A program made the position numbers and the translations under genes. The notes below the pieces were generated by a model, which was not told the DNA's origin, did no database searches, and saw only the letters and a list, made by a program, of their open reading frames with translations. Of a stretch of DNA of 64,000 nt, positions 20,463-29,393 are shown piece by piece. Position 1 is the first letter of the stretch. The number at the start of each line of letters is the position of its first letter. Source of the DNA: Thiohalobacter thiocyanaticus (lineage in GTDB: Bacteria; Pseudomonadota; Gammaproteobacteria; Thiohalobacterales; Thiohalobacteraceae). The stretch is from positions 2,923,001-2,987,000 of the forward strand of contig NZ_QZMU01000001.1 in NCBI RefSeq assembly GCF_003932505.1, read 5' to 3'.

Positions 20463-20999
20463 TCACTCCGGCCGCTCGAAGCGCTGTGCAGTGGGCGCGC
20501 CGCTGACTTCCCCTTCCTTCAGCGGCGGGCGCGGCGGCACGGCCGGGAAGAAGATGCGTTCTTCCTCCTCGGCCTTGAGGCCGTGGCGGCGGTCCTGGTT
20601 GAAGGGGCCGTTCATCACCACCCTGCCGCCGCGCTCGCGCGCCTCGCGCTGTGAAATCTCCAGTTCCTCGGCGGCCTGGCCGGACCAGGGCATGACGTAG
20701 TAGGCCGGCTGCGGATTGCCCGGCAACTGCAGCCAGAGATAGATGGCCTCGCCGCTGCGCGGGTGGGTGGCCAGTACCACCGCCTCCTCGGCGCTGTTGA
20801 AGAACTCCTGGCTTATCGGCCTGGGCTGCGACAGCAGCTGGTTGTAGAGATACAGCGCCAGTCCGACCGAGACGCCCAGATAGATCAGGCTGACACCCCG
20901 GAACAGGGGGCTGCGCGTGGTCTTGAGCGAGAACAGGGCATATCCCAGACACAGCAGCAGGTAGGCGACGAGCAGGGCGAGCAGATGTGAGTGAATCAT
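20463..20999 (-). CDS. Membrane protein of unknown function, third gene of ExbB/ExbD-like module
   Basis: This 178-residue protein has two N-terminal helices (about 4-23 and 33-51). A soluble part rich in charged residues follows, with the segment LPGNPQPAYYVMPWSGQAAEELE and a Pro-rich C-terminus. I do not recognise the family. The ATG overlaps the stop of the ExbD-like gene (four bases), so its product is probably made in step with the channel proteins and belongs to the same complex. Confidence 0.75.
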   Translation of the reverse strand: MIHSHLLALLVAYLLLCLGYALFSLKTTRSPLFRGVSLIYLGVSVGLALYLYNQLLSQPRPISQEFFNSAEEAVVLATHPRSGEAIYLWLQLPGNPQPAYYVMPWSGQAAEELEISQREARERGGRVVMNGPFNQDRRHGLKAEEEERIFFPAVPPRPPLKEGEVSGAPTAQRFERPE

Positions 21000-21646
21000 T
21001 TGTAGGCGTCGAAGTTGTATCCGCCGGTGGCGGAGGTGACCAGTTTGCGCGTAGCGGAGTCGACGCTGCCCTCGACCAGCTCGCCGTCCGCATCCAGCCG
21101 GAAGTTGAACACCGTCAGCTCTTCACCCAGCCGGCGCAGCTCCACGTCGCTGACCAGGATCTGGCGTGTGACGCGGGTGGTGCCGGATGGCTTCACTGTC
21201 GAGACCAGAACCGTGACCGGAACCGGCCAGGTATCGGCGCGGTTGAAGTACATGTGCAGGTTGACCGTGTATTCGCCCTCCACGATGCCGCGCGAGTAGG
21301 CGTTTTCGTAATTCAGCTGCGAGGCGTCGTTGCGAAAGCCGATATCGTCGCGCAGCAGATTGAAGACTTCACCGGCCAGGTTCGAGTAGCCGACGGGACG
21401 GTCCTGCGGGCCCTGCACCCAGAGATCGACGTCGGCATCGATATCATCGTCCCAGCGGGCCTCGATCATGACGCTGCCGGGAGCGGCTACCTCCTGCTCG
21501 GTGCGTTTCTTTTCCGGCGGATTGATGTGCGGCAGGAGGATGATCACCAGGGCAATGAAACCCAGCAGGGCCAGGGTGATGACATCGCGAAACACCACAT
21601 CGGAGTCGTCCTCGGCCTCGGCGGCGAAGGAGAAATGCTTGCTCAT
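20996..21646 (-). CDS. ExbD-like single-pass membrane protein with DVDLWV periplasmic domain
   Basis: This 216-residue protein has a short acidic cytoplasmic end and one helix (about 21-41). Its start, FRDVITLALLG, places an Asp as in ExbD/TolR (IDVMLVLL), where that residue carries protons. The periplasmic part is unlike ExbD. It contains the DVDLWVQGP motif and a GEYTVNLHMYF strand pair, recalling the DUF2135/YfaP-type beta-sandwich. The start follows the channel gene with an ATGA overlap, and the next gene overlaps its stop. I infer a proton-driven energy-transducing stator with a novel periplasmic head. Confidence 0.75.
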   Translation of the reverse strand: MSKHFSFAAEAEDDSDVVFRDVITLALLGFIALVIILLPHINPPEKKRTEQEVAAPGSVMIEARWDDDIDADVDLWVQGPQDRPVGYSNLAGEVFNLLRDDIGFRNDASQLNYENAYSRGIVEGEYTVNLHMYFNRADTWPVPVTVLVSTVKPSGTTRVTRQILVSDVELRRLGEELTVFNFRLDADGELVEGSVDSATRKLVTSATGGYNFDAYK

Positions 21647-22251
21647 GCGGCCGCTTCCGGCTCGGCCGATTCCAGGATGGCGGCGATCAGATTGATCACG
21701 CCGGTGCGCAGCATGGTGTAGTTGGCGTTCAGCCACAGATTGGTCACCGCGCCGACCAGGGTGGTGTACAGCGCCACGCCCATGCCGTTGGTGAGCACCG
21801 CCACCAGCTTGCCCACCTGGGAGCTGTCGCCGACGGCGTTGGCCGGCACCTGGGTGAGCACCAGGATGAAACCGATCACCGTGCCCAGCAGGCCCAGGGT
21901 CACCAGGCTGGTGGCGATATACTTGACGAAGGCGATGCGGGCGAGCAGCTTGATCTCGAAGGCCTCCTTCACGCTTTCCCGGTCGCTGTGCGCGCTGAGT
22001 TCGATGAAATCGCGCAGCTTGCCCCTGCCGCCTTCCTTGACGGCGTTGATCTCGCGGCTGGTCTTCAGGACCCGGTAGCCGCACAGCACCATGCCGTAGA
22101 TGAACAGGGCTGCGATCACATAGGTGAGACGCGAACTGTCGGATTGAAACACCGGCGCCACCAGCCCCTGGGCGCTGAACACCAGCAGCAGCGCGGCCCC
22201 GACCAGATTGAATGCGATCCAGCGGTAGAACAGCAGATTGTTCCAGCCCAT
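21643..22251 (-). CDS. MotA/TolQ/ExbB-family proton channel subunit
   Basis: This 202-residue protein has four predicted helices, at about 12-30, 42-60, 107-130 and 150-172. The family signature spans helices three and four: LVTLGLLGTVIGFILV and GMGVALYTTLVGAVTN. The cytoplasmic loop between helices two and three is rich in charges. It begins the three-gene operon and has a strong GGGGAGGAAAC ribosome site. It probably forms the proton channel with the ExbD-like product encoded next. No tonB, tolA or flagellar gene is nearby. Confidence 0.88.
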   Translation of the reverse strand: MGWNNLLFYRWIAFNLVGAALLLVFSAQGLVAPVFQSDSSRLTYVIAALFIYGMVLCGYRVLKTSREINAVKEGGRGKLRDFIELSAHSDRESVKEAFEIKLLARIAFVKYIATSLVTLGLLGTVIGFILVLTQVPANAVGDSSQVGKLVAVLTNGMGVALYTTLVGAVTNLWLNANYTMLRTGVINLIAAILESAEPEAAA

Positions 22252-22293
22252 GTTTCCTCCCCTGCCGGCGGCTCGGGCGCCGGCCCTTGTTGT

Positions 22294-22578
22294 TACTAAT
22301 GAGAACGTAAGTTAGACGACACTCAGCCGTTGTGTGCTCACGTAGGGCAAGGCAGCGAAGCGCCGCTGTAGCACTCCTACAGCAAGCTTCGATAACACAG
22401 GCCTACGTGAGCACACAACGGCCTGTCCTTTGCAAAATCAGATTGTCAGGGGCTTCAAGCCGCGTCCGCCTCGGCGTTGCGGCGCTTGGCAAGGGCCGGG
22501 CCATTCCCGGCGCACCGCGCCTTGATGCAGACGCGGCTTGAAGCCCTGAGTGTCGTCTAACTTACGTTCTCATTAGTA
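22294..22578. mobile_element. MITE-like element with 33-bp perfect terminal inverted repeats and nested hairpins
   Basis: The ends 22294-22326 and 22546-22578 are perfect reverse complements (33 bases, outermost TACTAATGAG). Inside are two further perfect inverted repeats: 20 bases (22327-22346 with 22402-22421) and 17 bases (22450-22466 with 22530-22546). Smaller hairpins sit within the first loop (GCTGTAG/CTACAGC). No transposase is encoded. TGT flanks both ends and could be a three-base target duplication, but that is too short to be sure. It fills the divergent gap between the channel operon and mtfA. Confidence 0.8.
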
Positions 22579-22751
22579 TGTGTGGATGCAATGCCTGCCC
22601 GGGCCTCAGGCAAGGTCCGTGCCGCCTGTTTATCCATTTGATATTCAATAATGAAATGGACACAATTGAACCGCATTGTGCCGTTCTCGTTTCGTATCGG
22701 AACAAGGGCTGAAACACATGCGCATAGCCTGGAGATGAACGGTCCCTGAGT

Positions 22752-23537
22752 GTGTTGAGCAGATGGAAAAACTGGCGCCGCCGCCGTGTGCTGCTGCGGC
22801 ACGCGATAGCAGAGCCGCTCTGGCAGCAGACCATGGCGGAATTACCTGCACTGCGGGGGCTGAATCGGGACGAGCGGGCGCGGCTGCGGGAGCTGGCTAC
22901 CCTGTTCCTGCATCAGAAGGATTTCTATGGTGCCAATGAACTCGAAGTCAGTGACACGATGGCGCTCTGCATTGCGGCCCAGGCGTGCCTGCTGATCCTC
23001 AACCTTGATCTGGATCTGTACCGGGACTGGTCTACCATCATCCTGTATCCCGACACCTTCGTCGCACCGCGCGAGGAGACTGATGAGGCCGGTGTGGTGC
23101 ACAGCAGCCGACACGAGCTGACGGGTGAGTCCTGGGAGGCCGGTCCGGTGATTGTGTCCTGGGCGGACGCTGCCCCCGGCGCAGCGCCCCACGGTCCCGG
23201 CACCAACGTGATCATCCATGAATTCGCCCATAAACTGGATATGCAGACCGGCAGTGCCAACGGTCTGCCGCGGCTGCACAGGGACATGGATGTGCAGGCC
23301 TGGTCGAGTGCCTTCAGCACGGCCTTTGAACAGCTGATCGAGCGGGTTGAGCAGGGACGTGAGACCCGCATCGATCCCTATGCCGCGCAGGATCCGGCAG
23401 AGTTCTTTGCCGTTACCAGCGAATATTTCTTCGAGACGCCGAGGGTGCTGCGGGAGGATTATCCGGAGGTATACAGCCAATTCTGCCGTTACTACCGTCA
23501 GGATCCGGCGGCACGAACCCCGGGTGACACGGACTGA
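22752..23537 (+). CDS. mtfA: MtfA-type zinc peptidase (M90)
   Basis: This 261-residue protein has the zinc motif HEFAH at 156-160 within TNVIIHEFAHKLDM. Two other features fit the MtfA family: the N-terminal LFLHQKDFYGANELEVSDTM and the downstream FFAVTSEYFFE. In E. coli MtfA binds the Mlc repressor and has aminopeptidase activity; here no mlc or pts gene is near, so the target is unknown. The start is GTG; a nearby ATG in another frame does not fit. It is transcribed away from the MITE. Confidence 0.92.
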   Translation: MLSRWKNWRRRRVLLRHAIAEPLWQQTMAELPALRGLNRDERARLRELATLFLHQKDFYGANELEVSDTMALCIAAQACLLILNLDLDLYRDWSTIILYPDTFVAPREETDEAGVVHSSRHELTGESWEAGPVIVSWADAAPGAAPHGPGTNVIIHEFAHKLDMQTGSANGLPRLHRDMDVQAWSSAFSTAFEQLIERVEQGRETRIDPYAAQDPAEFFAVTSEYFFETPRVLREDYPEVYSQFCRYYRQDPAARTPGDTD

Positions 23538-23787
23538 ATCAATGATCGCCGTACCCTTCTGCCCCGGCGCGGTTTCATGGCGGTGGAGACGGATGCCGCC
23601 CCTGGCCATGCATGGGCAGTTGACCGGGATGGCAGGGTATTCAAGTTTCCTGTCCCCCTGCTACACTGTCTTTCATAACAGTTAACAGTCGCTGGAACGA
23701 ACCGATTTCGGCAGGTTTCAAAGGGCCGCCGCCCGGCCGGATGCTTTTGTGATATCACCTTGAAGGACCACTAGAGGAGCCCCGTTC

Positions 23788-24216
23788 ATGTTCAACAGGA
23801 TCATGGTGCCGGTGGATCTTGCGCATCTGAATGCGTTGGAGAAATCACTGACCGTCGCGGCCGATCTGGCGCGACATTACGAGGCGGCGCTCTGCTATGT
23901 CGGCGTGACCACCTCCCAGCCCAGCGCCGTGGCGCGCACCCCCGAGGAATATGAGCAAAAGCTCAGGGCCTTCGCCCACGAGCATGCCCCCGACAACGGG
24001 CATGAACCCACTGCCCGGGTATACAACAGCCACGACCCGGTGACCGATCTGGACGATATCCTGGTGCAGGCGATCGAGGATGCCGATGCGGACCTTGTGG
24101 TCATGGCCACGCATCTTCCCAAGCATCTCGATGCCATCATGCCGGCCAACGGCAGTAAGATCGCGGCCCATACCGGGGCATCCGTGTTTCTCGTGCGTCC
24201 GGATGCGGCGGAATAA
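23788..24216 (+). CDS. Universal stress protein (UspA family)
   Basis: This 142-residue single Usp domain begins MFNRIMVPVDLAH and has DADLVVMATH in the middle. The C-terminal part reads NGSKIAAHTGASVFLVR, close to but not an exact match to the ATP-binding G-2x-G-9x-G(S/T) pattern. AGAGGAG precedes the ATG. It lies 24 bases upstream of the BCCT transporter on the same strand, a pairing often seen where Usp proteins modulate membrane transporters. Confidence 0.9.
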   Translation: MFNRIMVPVDLAHLNALEKSLTVAADLARHYEAALCYVGVTTSQPSAVARTPEEYEQKLRAFAHEHAPDNGHEPTARVYNSHDPVTDLDDILVQAIEDADADLVVMATHLPKHLDAIMPANGSKIAAHTGASVFLVRPDAAE

Positions 24217-24240
24217 CAACCCGATAATCAGGAGAGTCCC

Positions 24241-25911
24241 GTGGCGAATACACCCGAACAATCACCGGAGAATCCGACTGAATCCGTTGGCGTGCCCGCC
24301 CCGGAGGGTGCGGCCAATCTGATCGATACCGATTACCAGATCGGCCAGGACAACTATCAGGCCAGCCCGCTCGGGGTGAATATCGACATCCACGGCGCGG
24401 TGTTCGCCGTGTCCTCTCTGGTGATCCTCGCCTTTGTCGTACTCACGCCGGCCCTGCCCGAGCAGTCGAGCGCGATTTTCGACGGGGTAAAGAACTGGAT
24501 CAACAGCCACATGACCTGGTTCTTCCTGCTGGCGGGCAACATCTTCGTGCTGCTCTGCCTGGGCCTGATCCTCTCGCCGCTGGGCCGGGTCCGCATCGGT
24601 GGGGCGAACGCGACACCCGATTTCTCACGGCCTTCCTGGTTCGCCATGCTGTTCGCCGCGGGCATGGGTATCGGCCTGATGTTCTATGGTGTGTCCGAGC
24701 CGCTGAGTCACTACGGCACCGCGTTCGGCGGGACCAGCATCGGTGATGACGGCGTGCGGACCGACTGGGCCCCTCTGGGCGCGGCGGCCGATGACCCGGC
24801 AGGCTCCACCCGACTGGCCATGGCCGCGACCATTTTCCACTGGGGCCTGCATCCCTGGGCGATCTACGCCATCGTGGCGCTGTCGCTGTCGATATTCGCC
24901 TATAACAAGGGACTGCCGCTCACCGTGCGTTCGATCTTCTATCCGCTGCTGGGCGAGCGGATCTGGGGCTGGCCGGGGCACCTCATCGATATCCTGGCGG
25001 TGTTCGCCACCCTGTTCGGTCTGGCCACCTCGCTCGGTATCGGCGCCAAGCAGGCCGCTTCCGGCCTGGATCATCTGTTCGGCCTGGGCAGCGGTGATAC
25101 CATGCTGGTGCTGCTGATCACGGGCATCACCGCCATCGCGGTCATCTCCATCGTGGCCGGCGTGGACAAGGGCGTGAAGCGACTGTCCGAGATCAACATG
25201 GTCCTGGCCTTTCTGCTGCTGATGTTCGTGGTGTTCGTCGGCCCGACCCTGTTGATTGCCACCGGCTTCATCGCCAATCTGGGCAGTTACCTGATGGAAC
25301 TGCCATTCCTGGCCAACCCCTTCGGTCGGGAGGATGCCAACTTCAGCCAGGGCTGGACGACCTTCTACTGGGCCTGGTGGATCAGCTGGTCGCCGTTCGT
25401 GGGCATGTTCATCGCCCGCGTGAGCCGGGGTCGCAGCGTGCGCGAGTTTCTGGTGTCCGTGCTGCTGATCCCCTCGATCGTGTCGGTATTCTGGATGACG
25501 GCCTTCGGCAGCACCGCGATCAAACAGCTCCAGGACGGTTTCGAGGGCGCGGTAAATGCGGAGCTGCAGCTGCAACTGTTCATGATGCTGGGCGAACTGC
25601 CGTTGGCTGACATCACCTCCTTTATCGGTATTGTGCTGGTGATCGTGTTCTTCGTGACTTCATCCGACTCCGGGTCGCTGGTGATCGACACCATTACAGC
25701 GGGTGGCAAGATCGATGCGCCCAAGCCGCAGCGCGTGTTCTGGGGCGTGATCGAGGGCGCCATCGCTATCGCCCTGCTGCTCGGTGGCGGACTGGAGGCG
25801 CTGCAGGCTGCCGCGGTCTCCGCCGGGCTGCCCTTCACCCTGGTACTGCTGGTCGGCTGCTTTGCCATCATCATGGGCCTGCTCAGCGAGCCAAGGCCCG
25901 CAAAGTCGTAA
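24241..25911 (+). CDS. BCCT-family compatible-solute transporter
   Basis: This 556-residue polytopic protein takes up betaine, choline or carnitine-type solutes. Family hallmarks include GMGIGLMFYGVSEPLSHY, WGLHPWAIYAIVALSL, the long segment around GHLIDILAVFATLFG and WTTFYWAWWISWSPF. The start is GTG with AGGAGAG upstream. The C-terminus is short, so it may lack the osmosensing tail of longer members. It is probably co-transcribed with uspA and ends at a clear terminator. The exact solute, and Na+ or H+ coupling, cannot be read from the sequence. Confidence 0.93.
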   Translation: MANTPEQSPENPTESVGVPAPEGAANLIDTDYQIGQDNYQASPLGVNIDIHGAVFAVSSLVILAFVVLTPALPEQSSAIFDGVKNWINSHMTWFFLLAGNIFVLLCLGLILSPLGRVRIGGANATPDFSRPSWFAMLFAAGMGIGLMFYGVSEPLSHYGTAFGGTSIGDDGVRTDWAPLGAAADDPAGSTRLAMAATIFHWGLHPWAIYAIVALSLSIFAYNKGLPLTVRSIFYPLLGERIWGWPGHLIDILAVFATLFGLATSLGIGAKQAASGLDHLFGLGSGDTMLVLLITGITAIAVISIVAGVDKGVKRLSEINMVLAFLLLMFVVFVGPTLLIATGFIANLGSYLMELPFLANPFGREDANFSQGWTTFYWAWWISWSPFVGMFIARVSRGRSVREFLVSVLLIPSIVSVFWMTAFGSTAIKQLQDGFEGAVNAELQLQLFMMLGELPLADITSFIGIVLVIVFFVTSSDSGSLVIDTITAGGKIDAPKPQRVFWGVIEGAIAIALLLGGGLEALQAAAVSAGLPFTLVLLVGCFAIIMGLLSEPRPAKS

Positions 25912-25931
25912 CCGGGTCCTGCCCTGATTGA

Positions 25932-25959
25932 AACAGGCGGCTGCGGCCGCCTGTTTTAT
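25932..25959 (+). terminator. Intrinsic terminator after BCCT gene
   Basis: A perfect ten-base stem AACAGGCGGC/GCCGCCTGTT with a four-base loop runs into TTTTATT. It lies 20 bases beyond the BCCT stop. It may also serve the converging exonuclease gene. Confidence 0.9.
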
Positions 25960-25980
25960 TGTCTGCAGGCTGTGCGAAGA

Positions 25981-26703
25981 TTAAACCCAGAGTTCGCGAA
26001 CAGGCGTGTCGGGTGAATAGTGGCGGGCGATCTGGGCTGGAAACAGCTCGGCCGTGGCCATGGCGTCCACCTTGGCATGATGGGAGGAGTAGGCGGGCAG
26101 GCCGTAGCGGGCGCGGCTGTCAGCCAACCGGATGGAGGCCGGCCGTATACCCAGGAAGCGTTTGAGGCGTCGCCAGTGGTCCAGACGTTCCTGGCGGGCT
26201 TCGAGCGCCATGGTGTCAATGACCGGAAACAGGCAGTGCTCACTCCGCGCGGCCATAACCGCGGCATCGAGGAAGGGGCGTTCGATGTTGCGGTAATGTA
26301 CCACAACGAGATGACCGGCGAGGCCGGCCAGGACGTCGTCGAGCACGGCATCGAATGGAGGTGCATGCTCGACCTCGGAGTGGGTGATCCGGTGGAAGGC
26401 GATGGATTCCTCCCGCAATGGCTGCTGCGGCCTGATGACCCAGTAACGTCCGGCGGCCGGACGAATCCTGCGCAGATCGAACGGCACCATGCCGATGCTG
26501 ACGATGCCGTGCCTGGCAGGATCCAGACCGGTGGTTTCGAAATCCAGGGCGAGCAGGGAGACATCGGCCACCGGCGTGTCCTCCGCCGGCAGGCCCGCCG
26601 CGTAGAAGCGCCTGAGCGCCGGCGCCCTGCACGCCTGCGCCTGCAGGGCGAAATATTCGCCCCAGCTGGGGGAGGCGCCCTGGTGTTGCGAACCTCCAGG
26701 CAT
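25981..26703 (-). CDS. DnaQ-like 3'-5' exonuclease
   Basis: This 240-residue protein has the DEDDh exonuclease fold. The first motif is LLALDFETTGLDPARH, the second lies in HLVVVHYRNIERPFLDA, and the third is in the C-terminal SSHHAKVDAMATAEL. The start at MPGGSQHQ falls six bases before the end of the upstream DUF294 gene. Such an exonuclease commonly follows a DUF294/CBS/cNMP protein gene in gammaproteobacteria, which suggests a nucleotide-signalling pair. The substrate is not known. Confidence 0.88.
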   Translation of the reverse strand: MPGGSQHQGASPSWGEYFALQAQACRAPALRRFYAAGLPAEDTPVADVSLLALDFETTGLDPARHGIVSIGMVPFDLRRIRPAAGRYWVIRPQQPLREESIAFHRITHSEVEHAPPFDAVLDDVLAGLAGHLVVVHYRNIERPFLDAAVMAARSEHCLFPVIDTMALEARQERLDHWRRLKRFLGIRPASIRLADSRARYGLPAYSSHHAKVDAMATAELFPAQIARHYSPDTPVRELWV

Positions 26704-26708
26704 GGAGG

Positions 26709-28176
26709 TCAGCGCCCCGGGCTGGGATAACGGAAACGCAGGAATTTCTGCGCGTTGCTCAGAACCTGAAAGGCCTCCTTGAGATTGTGCCGGTCGGCAT
26801 CCGAGACGTGTTCCGGCTCGATGGAGTTGTCGGGGGGCTGGTCGTTCTTGATCTCGTGGGCCTGGTGGCGCAGGCGCACGCTGGACAGGAACTCCAGCGC
26901 GTAGCGCAGTTTCTCGGTCTGGCCGGCGGGCAGGGCGCCGGCCTGCTCGATGTCGTTCAGCCGCTCGAAGCAGTTCTGGCTGCGTGAGCCCACGCCCAGG
27001 GCATGCACCCGGATCACGTCGTTCATGGGTGCCACCCCGCGACGCTTGATGTTGATCGAATTGTTGTGCTTGCCGTCCTGCTCCAGCACGAAGGTGCGGA
27101 ACAGGCCGAGCGGCGGCGTGCGGCTGAGCGCGTTGCGCGCCAGTGCGGCGAGGAACAGGGGACTTGCCTGGGCACGTGTGGCGACAAGGTCCTGCAATTC
27201 CTCGACGAAATGCTCCTCGCCATGAACGGCATCCAGATCGAAGAATATCGAGCTGTGCAGCAGGCGCTGTGGGTCGGGTCTGGCGATCCAGGCCTCGAAG
27301 TAGCGTTTCCACTGCGACAGCGGCTGCCGCCACTGCTCGTTGGTCGCCATGATGCCGCCCCTGCAATAGGGGTAACCGCAGGCGTCAAGTCCGTCGCTCA
27401 CCCGTTGCGCGAGTTCCTTGAAATAGGCGTCATGTTTCCTCGGGTCGAAGGAGTCATGCAGCACCATGGCGTTGTCCTGATCGGTGGTGATGGACTGGTC
27501 ATTGCGCGCCAGTGAGCCGTGAACCATGAAGCAGTAGGGGATCGGTGCCGGCCCGATTTCCGCTTCGGCCAGTTCGACGAGACGGCGCATCAGGCTGCGG
27601 CCGACGCTGGACATGGCAATGCCGATCATCTGCGAGGATGCGCCTTCCTCCACCAGCCTGACGAAGGCGGCACGGATTTCGGGGGTGAGGCGTGCCAGGG
27701 CATTGACCGAGGTCCGGTTGAAGATGTTGCTGACCAGATAGGCGCTGTTGTTGGTCTCGTAGCGCACGATGTCCGACAGATGCACCACGCCGACCGGACG
27801 GCGGGGTGTGCAGCACAGGCAGGCGCTGGATGTTGTTGCGCAGCATCACCAGCATGGCCTCGTTGACCGACTCGTCGGACTGGATCGTGATCAATCGGCC
27901 GTGAGTGATGTCGCGAATCGGGGTCTGGGCCGATGCGCCCTGTGCCAGGATGCGTTCGCGCAGATCCTTGTCCGTCACCATCCCGGCCAGGCGCCACTGG
28001 TTACCCTCGGTATCGGTGTACACACGGTCGGAATCCTCGTCTCCCGCCGGTGCCAGGAGCAATACCGAGGAAACATCATTATCCGTCATGAGCCGCGCGG
28101 CCTCCTGCACAGTGGCGGATTCCTCGATCATGACCGGCATGCGGGTAATGAGACGGCGTATCCGCGTGACACTCAC
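26709..28176 (-). CDS. CBS-pair / DUF294 nucleotidyltransferase-like protein (frameshifted)
   Basis: The first part holds two CBS motifs (VQEAARLMTDNDVSSVLLL, and ESVNEAMLVMLRNNIQRLPV). The second is the DUF294 putative nucleotidyltransferase (YCFMVHGSLARNDQSITTDQDNAM, split here as GSLARNDQ and DQDNAM) with its C-terminal helical domain. The frame breaks at 27803-27806: one extra G in a GGGG run (C on the coding strand). Removing it gives LHTRRPVGVVHLSDIV, a normal CBS strand. A GTG start overlaps the stop of the upstream cNMP gene. In relatives the cNMP, CBS and DUF294 parts form one protein. Confidence 0.82.
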
Positions 28177-28613
28177 ATGTCGTTGTCGCGCAGGCTCTGT
28201 TCGACAGTGCTCTTGAGACGCGAACCGGACAGCTCAACGAAGTCGGCGAAGTTGTTGTCCTCGGAACACAGGTGCTGGAAGACGGTTTCAGGGATCAGGT
28301 ACAGCAGCGTGTCCTCGATCGCCTTGACCGGGAACCGTACGCGCTGGTTTCGCAGCAGGTCGAACTGGCCGAAGATATCGCCCTCGTCGAGCCGGTTGTA
28401 GAGCTGGCCGTTGTGCAGATACACCTCCACCGCCCCGCTGCGGATATAGGACAGTGTATGGGTCGGCTCGTCCCGTTCCAGTATGGCCGTGCCGGCCTTG
28501 AAGTAGGCAATCTCGACCGCCGCGGCGACCTCGTCGAGCAGCTCCTCGCTCAGATTGTCGAAGGGAGGGTACTGGGCAAGGTGATCACGGATTTCCCTGA
28601 CTTCCGCTTCCAT
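28173..28613 (-). CDS. Cyclic-nucleotide-binding-domain protein
   Basis: This 146-residue protein is made almost entirely of a cNMP-binding (CRP-like) domain: PFDNLSEELLDEVAAAVE, FKAGTAILERDEP, VEVYLHNGQ and DEGDIFGQFDLL. It ends LRDNDM with the stop overlapping the GTG of the CBS/DUF294 gene. In relatives this domain is fused to the CBS/DUF294 part; deleting a TG pair at the junction would fuse them here too (DNDM-SVTRIRR). It is therefore either a true gene split with coupled translation or another indel. Confidence 0.8.
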   Translation of the reverse strand: MEAEVREIRDHLAQYPPFDNLSEELLDEVAAAVEIAYFKAGTAILERDEPTHTLSYIRSGAVEVYLHNGQLYNRLDEGDIFGQFDLLRNQRVRFPVKAIEDTLLYLIPETVFQHLCSEDNNFADFVELSGSRLKSTVEQSLRDNDM

Positions 28614-28817
28614 GTCAGTCCCTTCAGACTCAACCGGGGTGGAGGTACGGCCAAGTTCAGCATGGAATCGCCCGGAAGTGCAACGCACGGATCGGGTTGG
28701 AGTGGGAAAAGATCCGCATCGGCGCATCTGCGACAGGCAGGGTGGAGGGGGATGCGCAGCAAGCCGGCGCAGAAATGGAAAAGGACCCAGCCGGTCACGG
28801 CTAAGCCCTTGATTTTA

Positions 28818-28892
28818 TGGTGGGCGGTACTGGGATTGAACCAGTGACCCCTGCCGTGTGAAGGCAGTGCTCTCCCGCTGAGCTAACCGCCC
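28818..28892 (-). tRNA. tRNA-Val(CAC)
   Basis: A full cloverleaf can be drawn on the minus strand. The acceptor is GGGCGGT..ACCGCCC with an encoded CCA. The D-arm is GCTC-AGCGGGA-GAGC, the anticodon stem CTGCC/GGCAG with loop TTCACAC (anticodon CAC), and the T-arm has GGTTCAATCC. It stands alone between the cNMP gene and a non-coding stretch. Confidence 0.95.
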
Positions 28893-29393
28893 GGAGAAAC
28901 CGCTATTTTAGCCGGACCGGGGGCTGCGAATCAATTTTGTCCGTCTGCCGGGGCGCGGTTGCCGGTGTTTCAATAAAATCGATTCAAATACAAAGGGTTG
29001 GTCAATATCGCTCTGGCCTCTGCGGCAGGGGCCGGGAGCCGTTGTGTGCATAGCAGCGGGTCCAGGGCGGACGCCATTCTTTCGTCATGTCCATGCCCCG
29101 TTCCCGGGTCGGCAGGCATCCTACGTCGTCACGTCCAGACAGACTACCTGATTCCAAGTCAGCGGCGGATAGGTCCGCCTGTGGCACAGGGATCATGATT
29201 GGGGCGTCCGTGGAAAAAGTCACGGACAACCGGAATCGCAGGGCAGGTCAGAGTGCGGCGGCTGATGCACAGCGTCAGCAATACGGGGGGGAAGCCGTAA
29301 CGTCGCACCGGCGCAAGCGGAGCCAGCAGAGACATAACCGCGCCCGACGATTCATTAGGTATGACCACTTAATAAATGATCGGAGGGAAGACC
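28893..29393. other. Intergenic region upstream of the SBP56-like gene
   Basis: About 500 bases without a supported gene. The open frames here are short and have no ribosome site or recognisable text. The last 40 bases are AT-rich and run into the GGAGGG ribosome site of the following gene, so a promoter probably lies just upstream. No palindrome of note was found. Confidence 0.5.

Noticed and set aside
22294..22578. Integron attC site
   Set aside because: GTTAGAC and GTCTAAC core-like heptamers are present but in the wrong order and orientation, and no integrase or cassette array is nearby.
22557..22851. Small minus-strand frames between the MITE and mtfA
   Set aside because: They overlap the mtfA start, lack ribosome sites and mix three frames without any motif.
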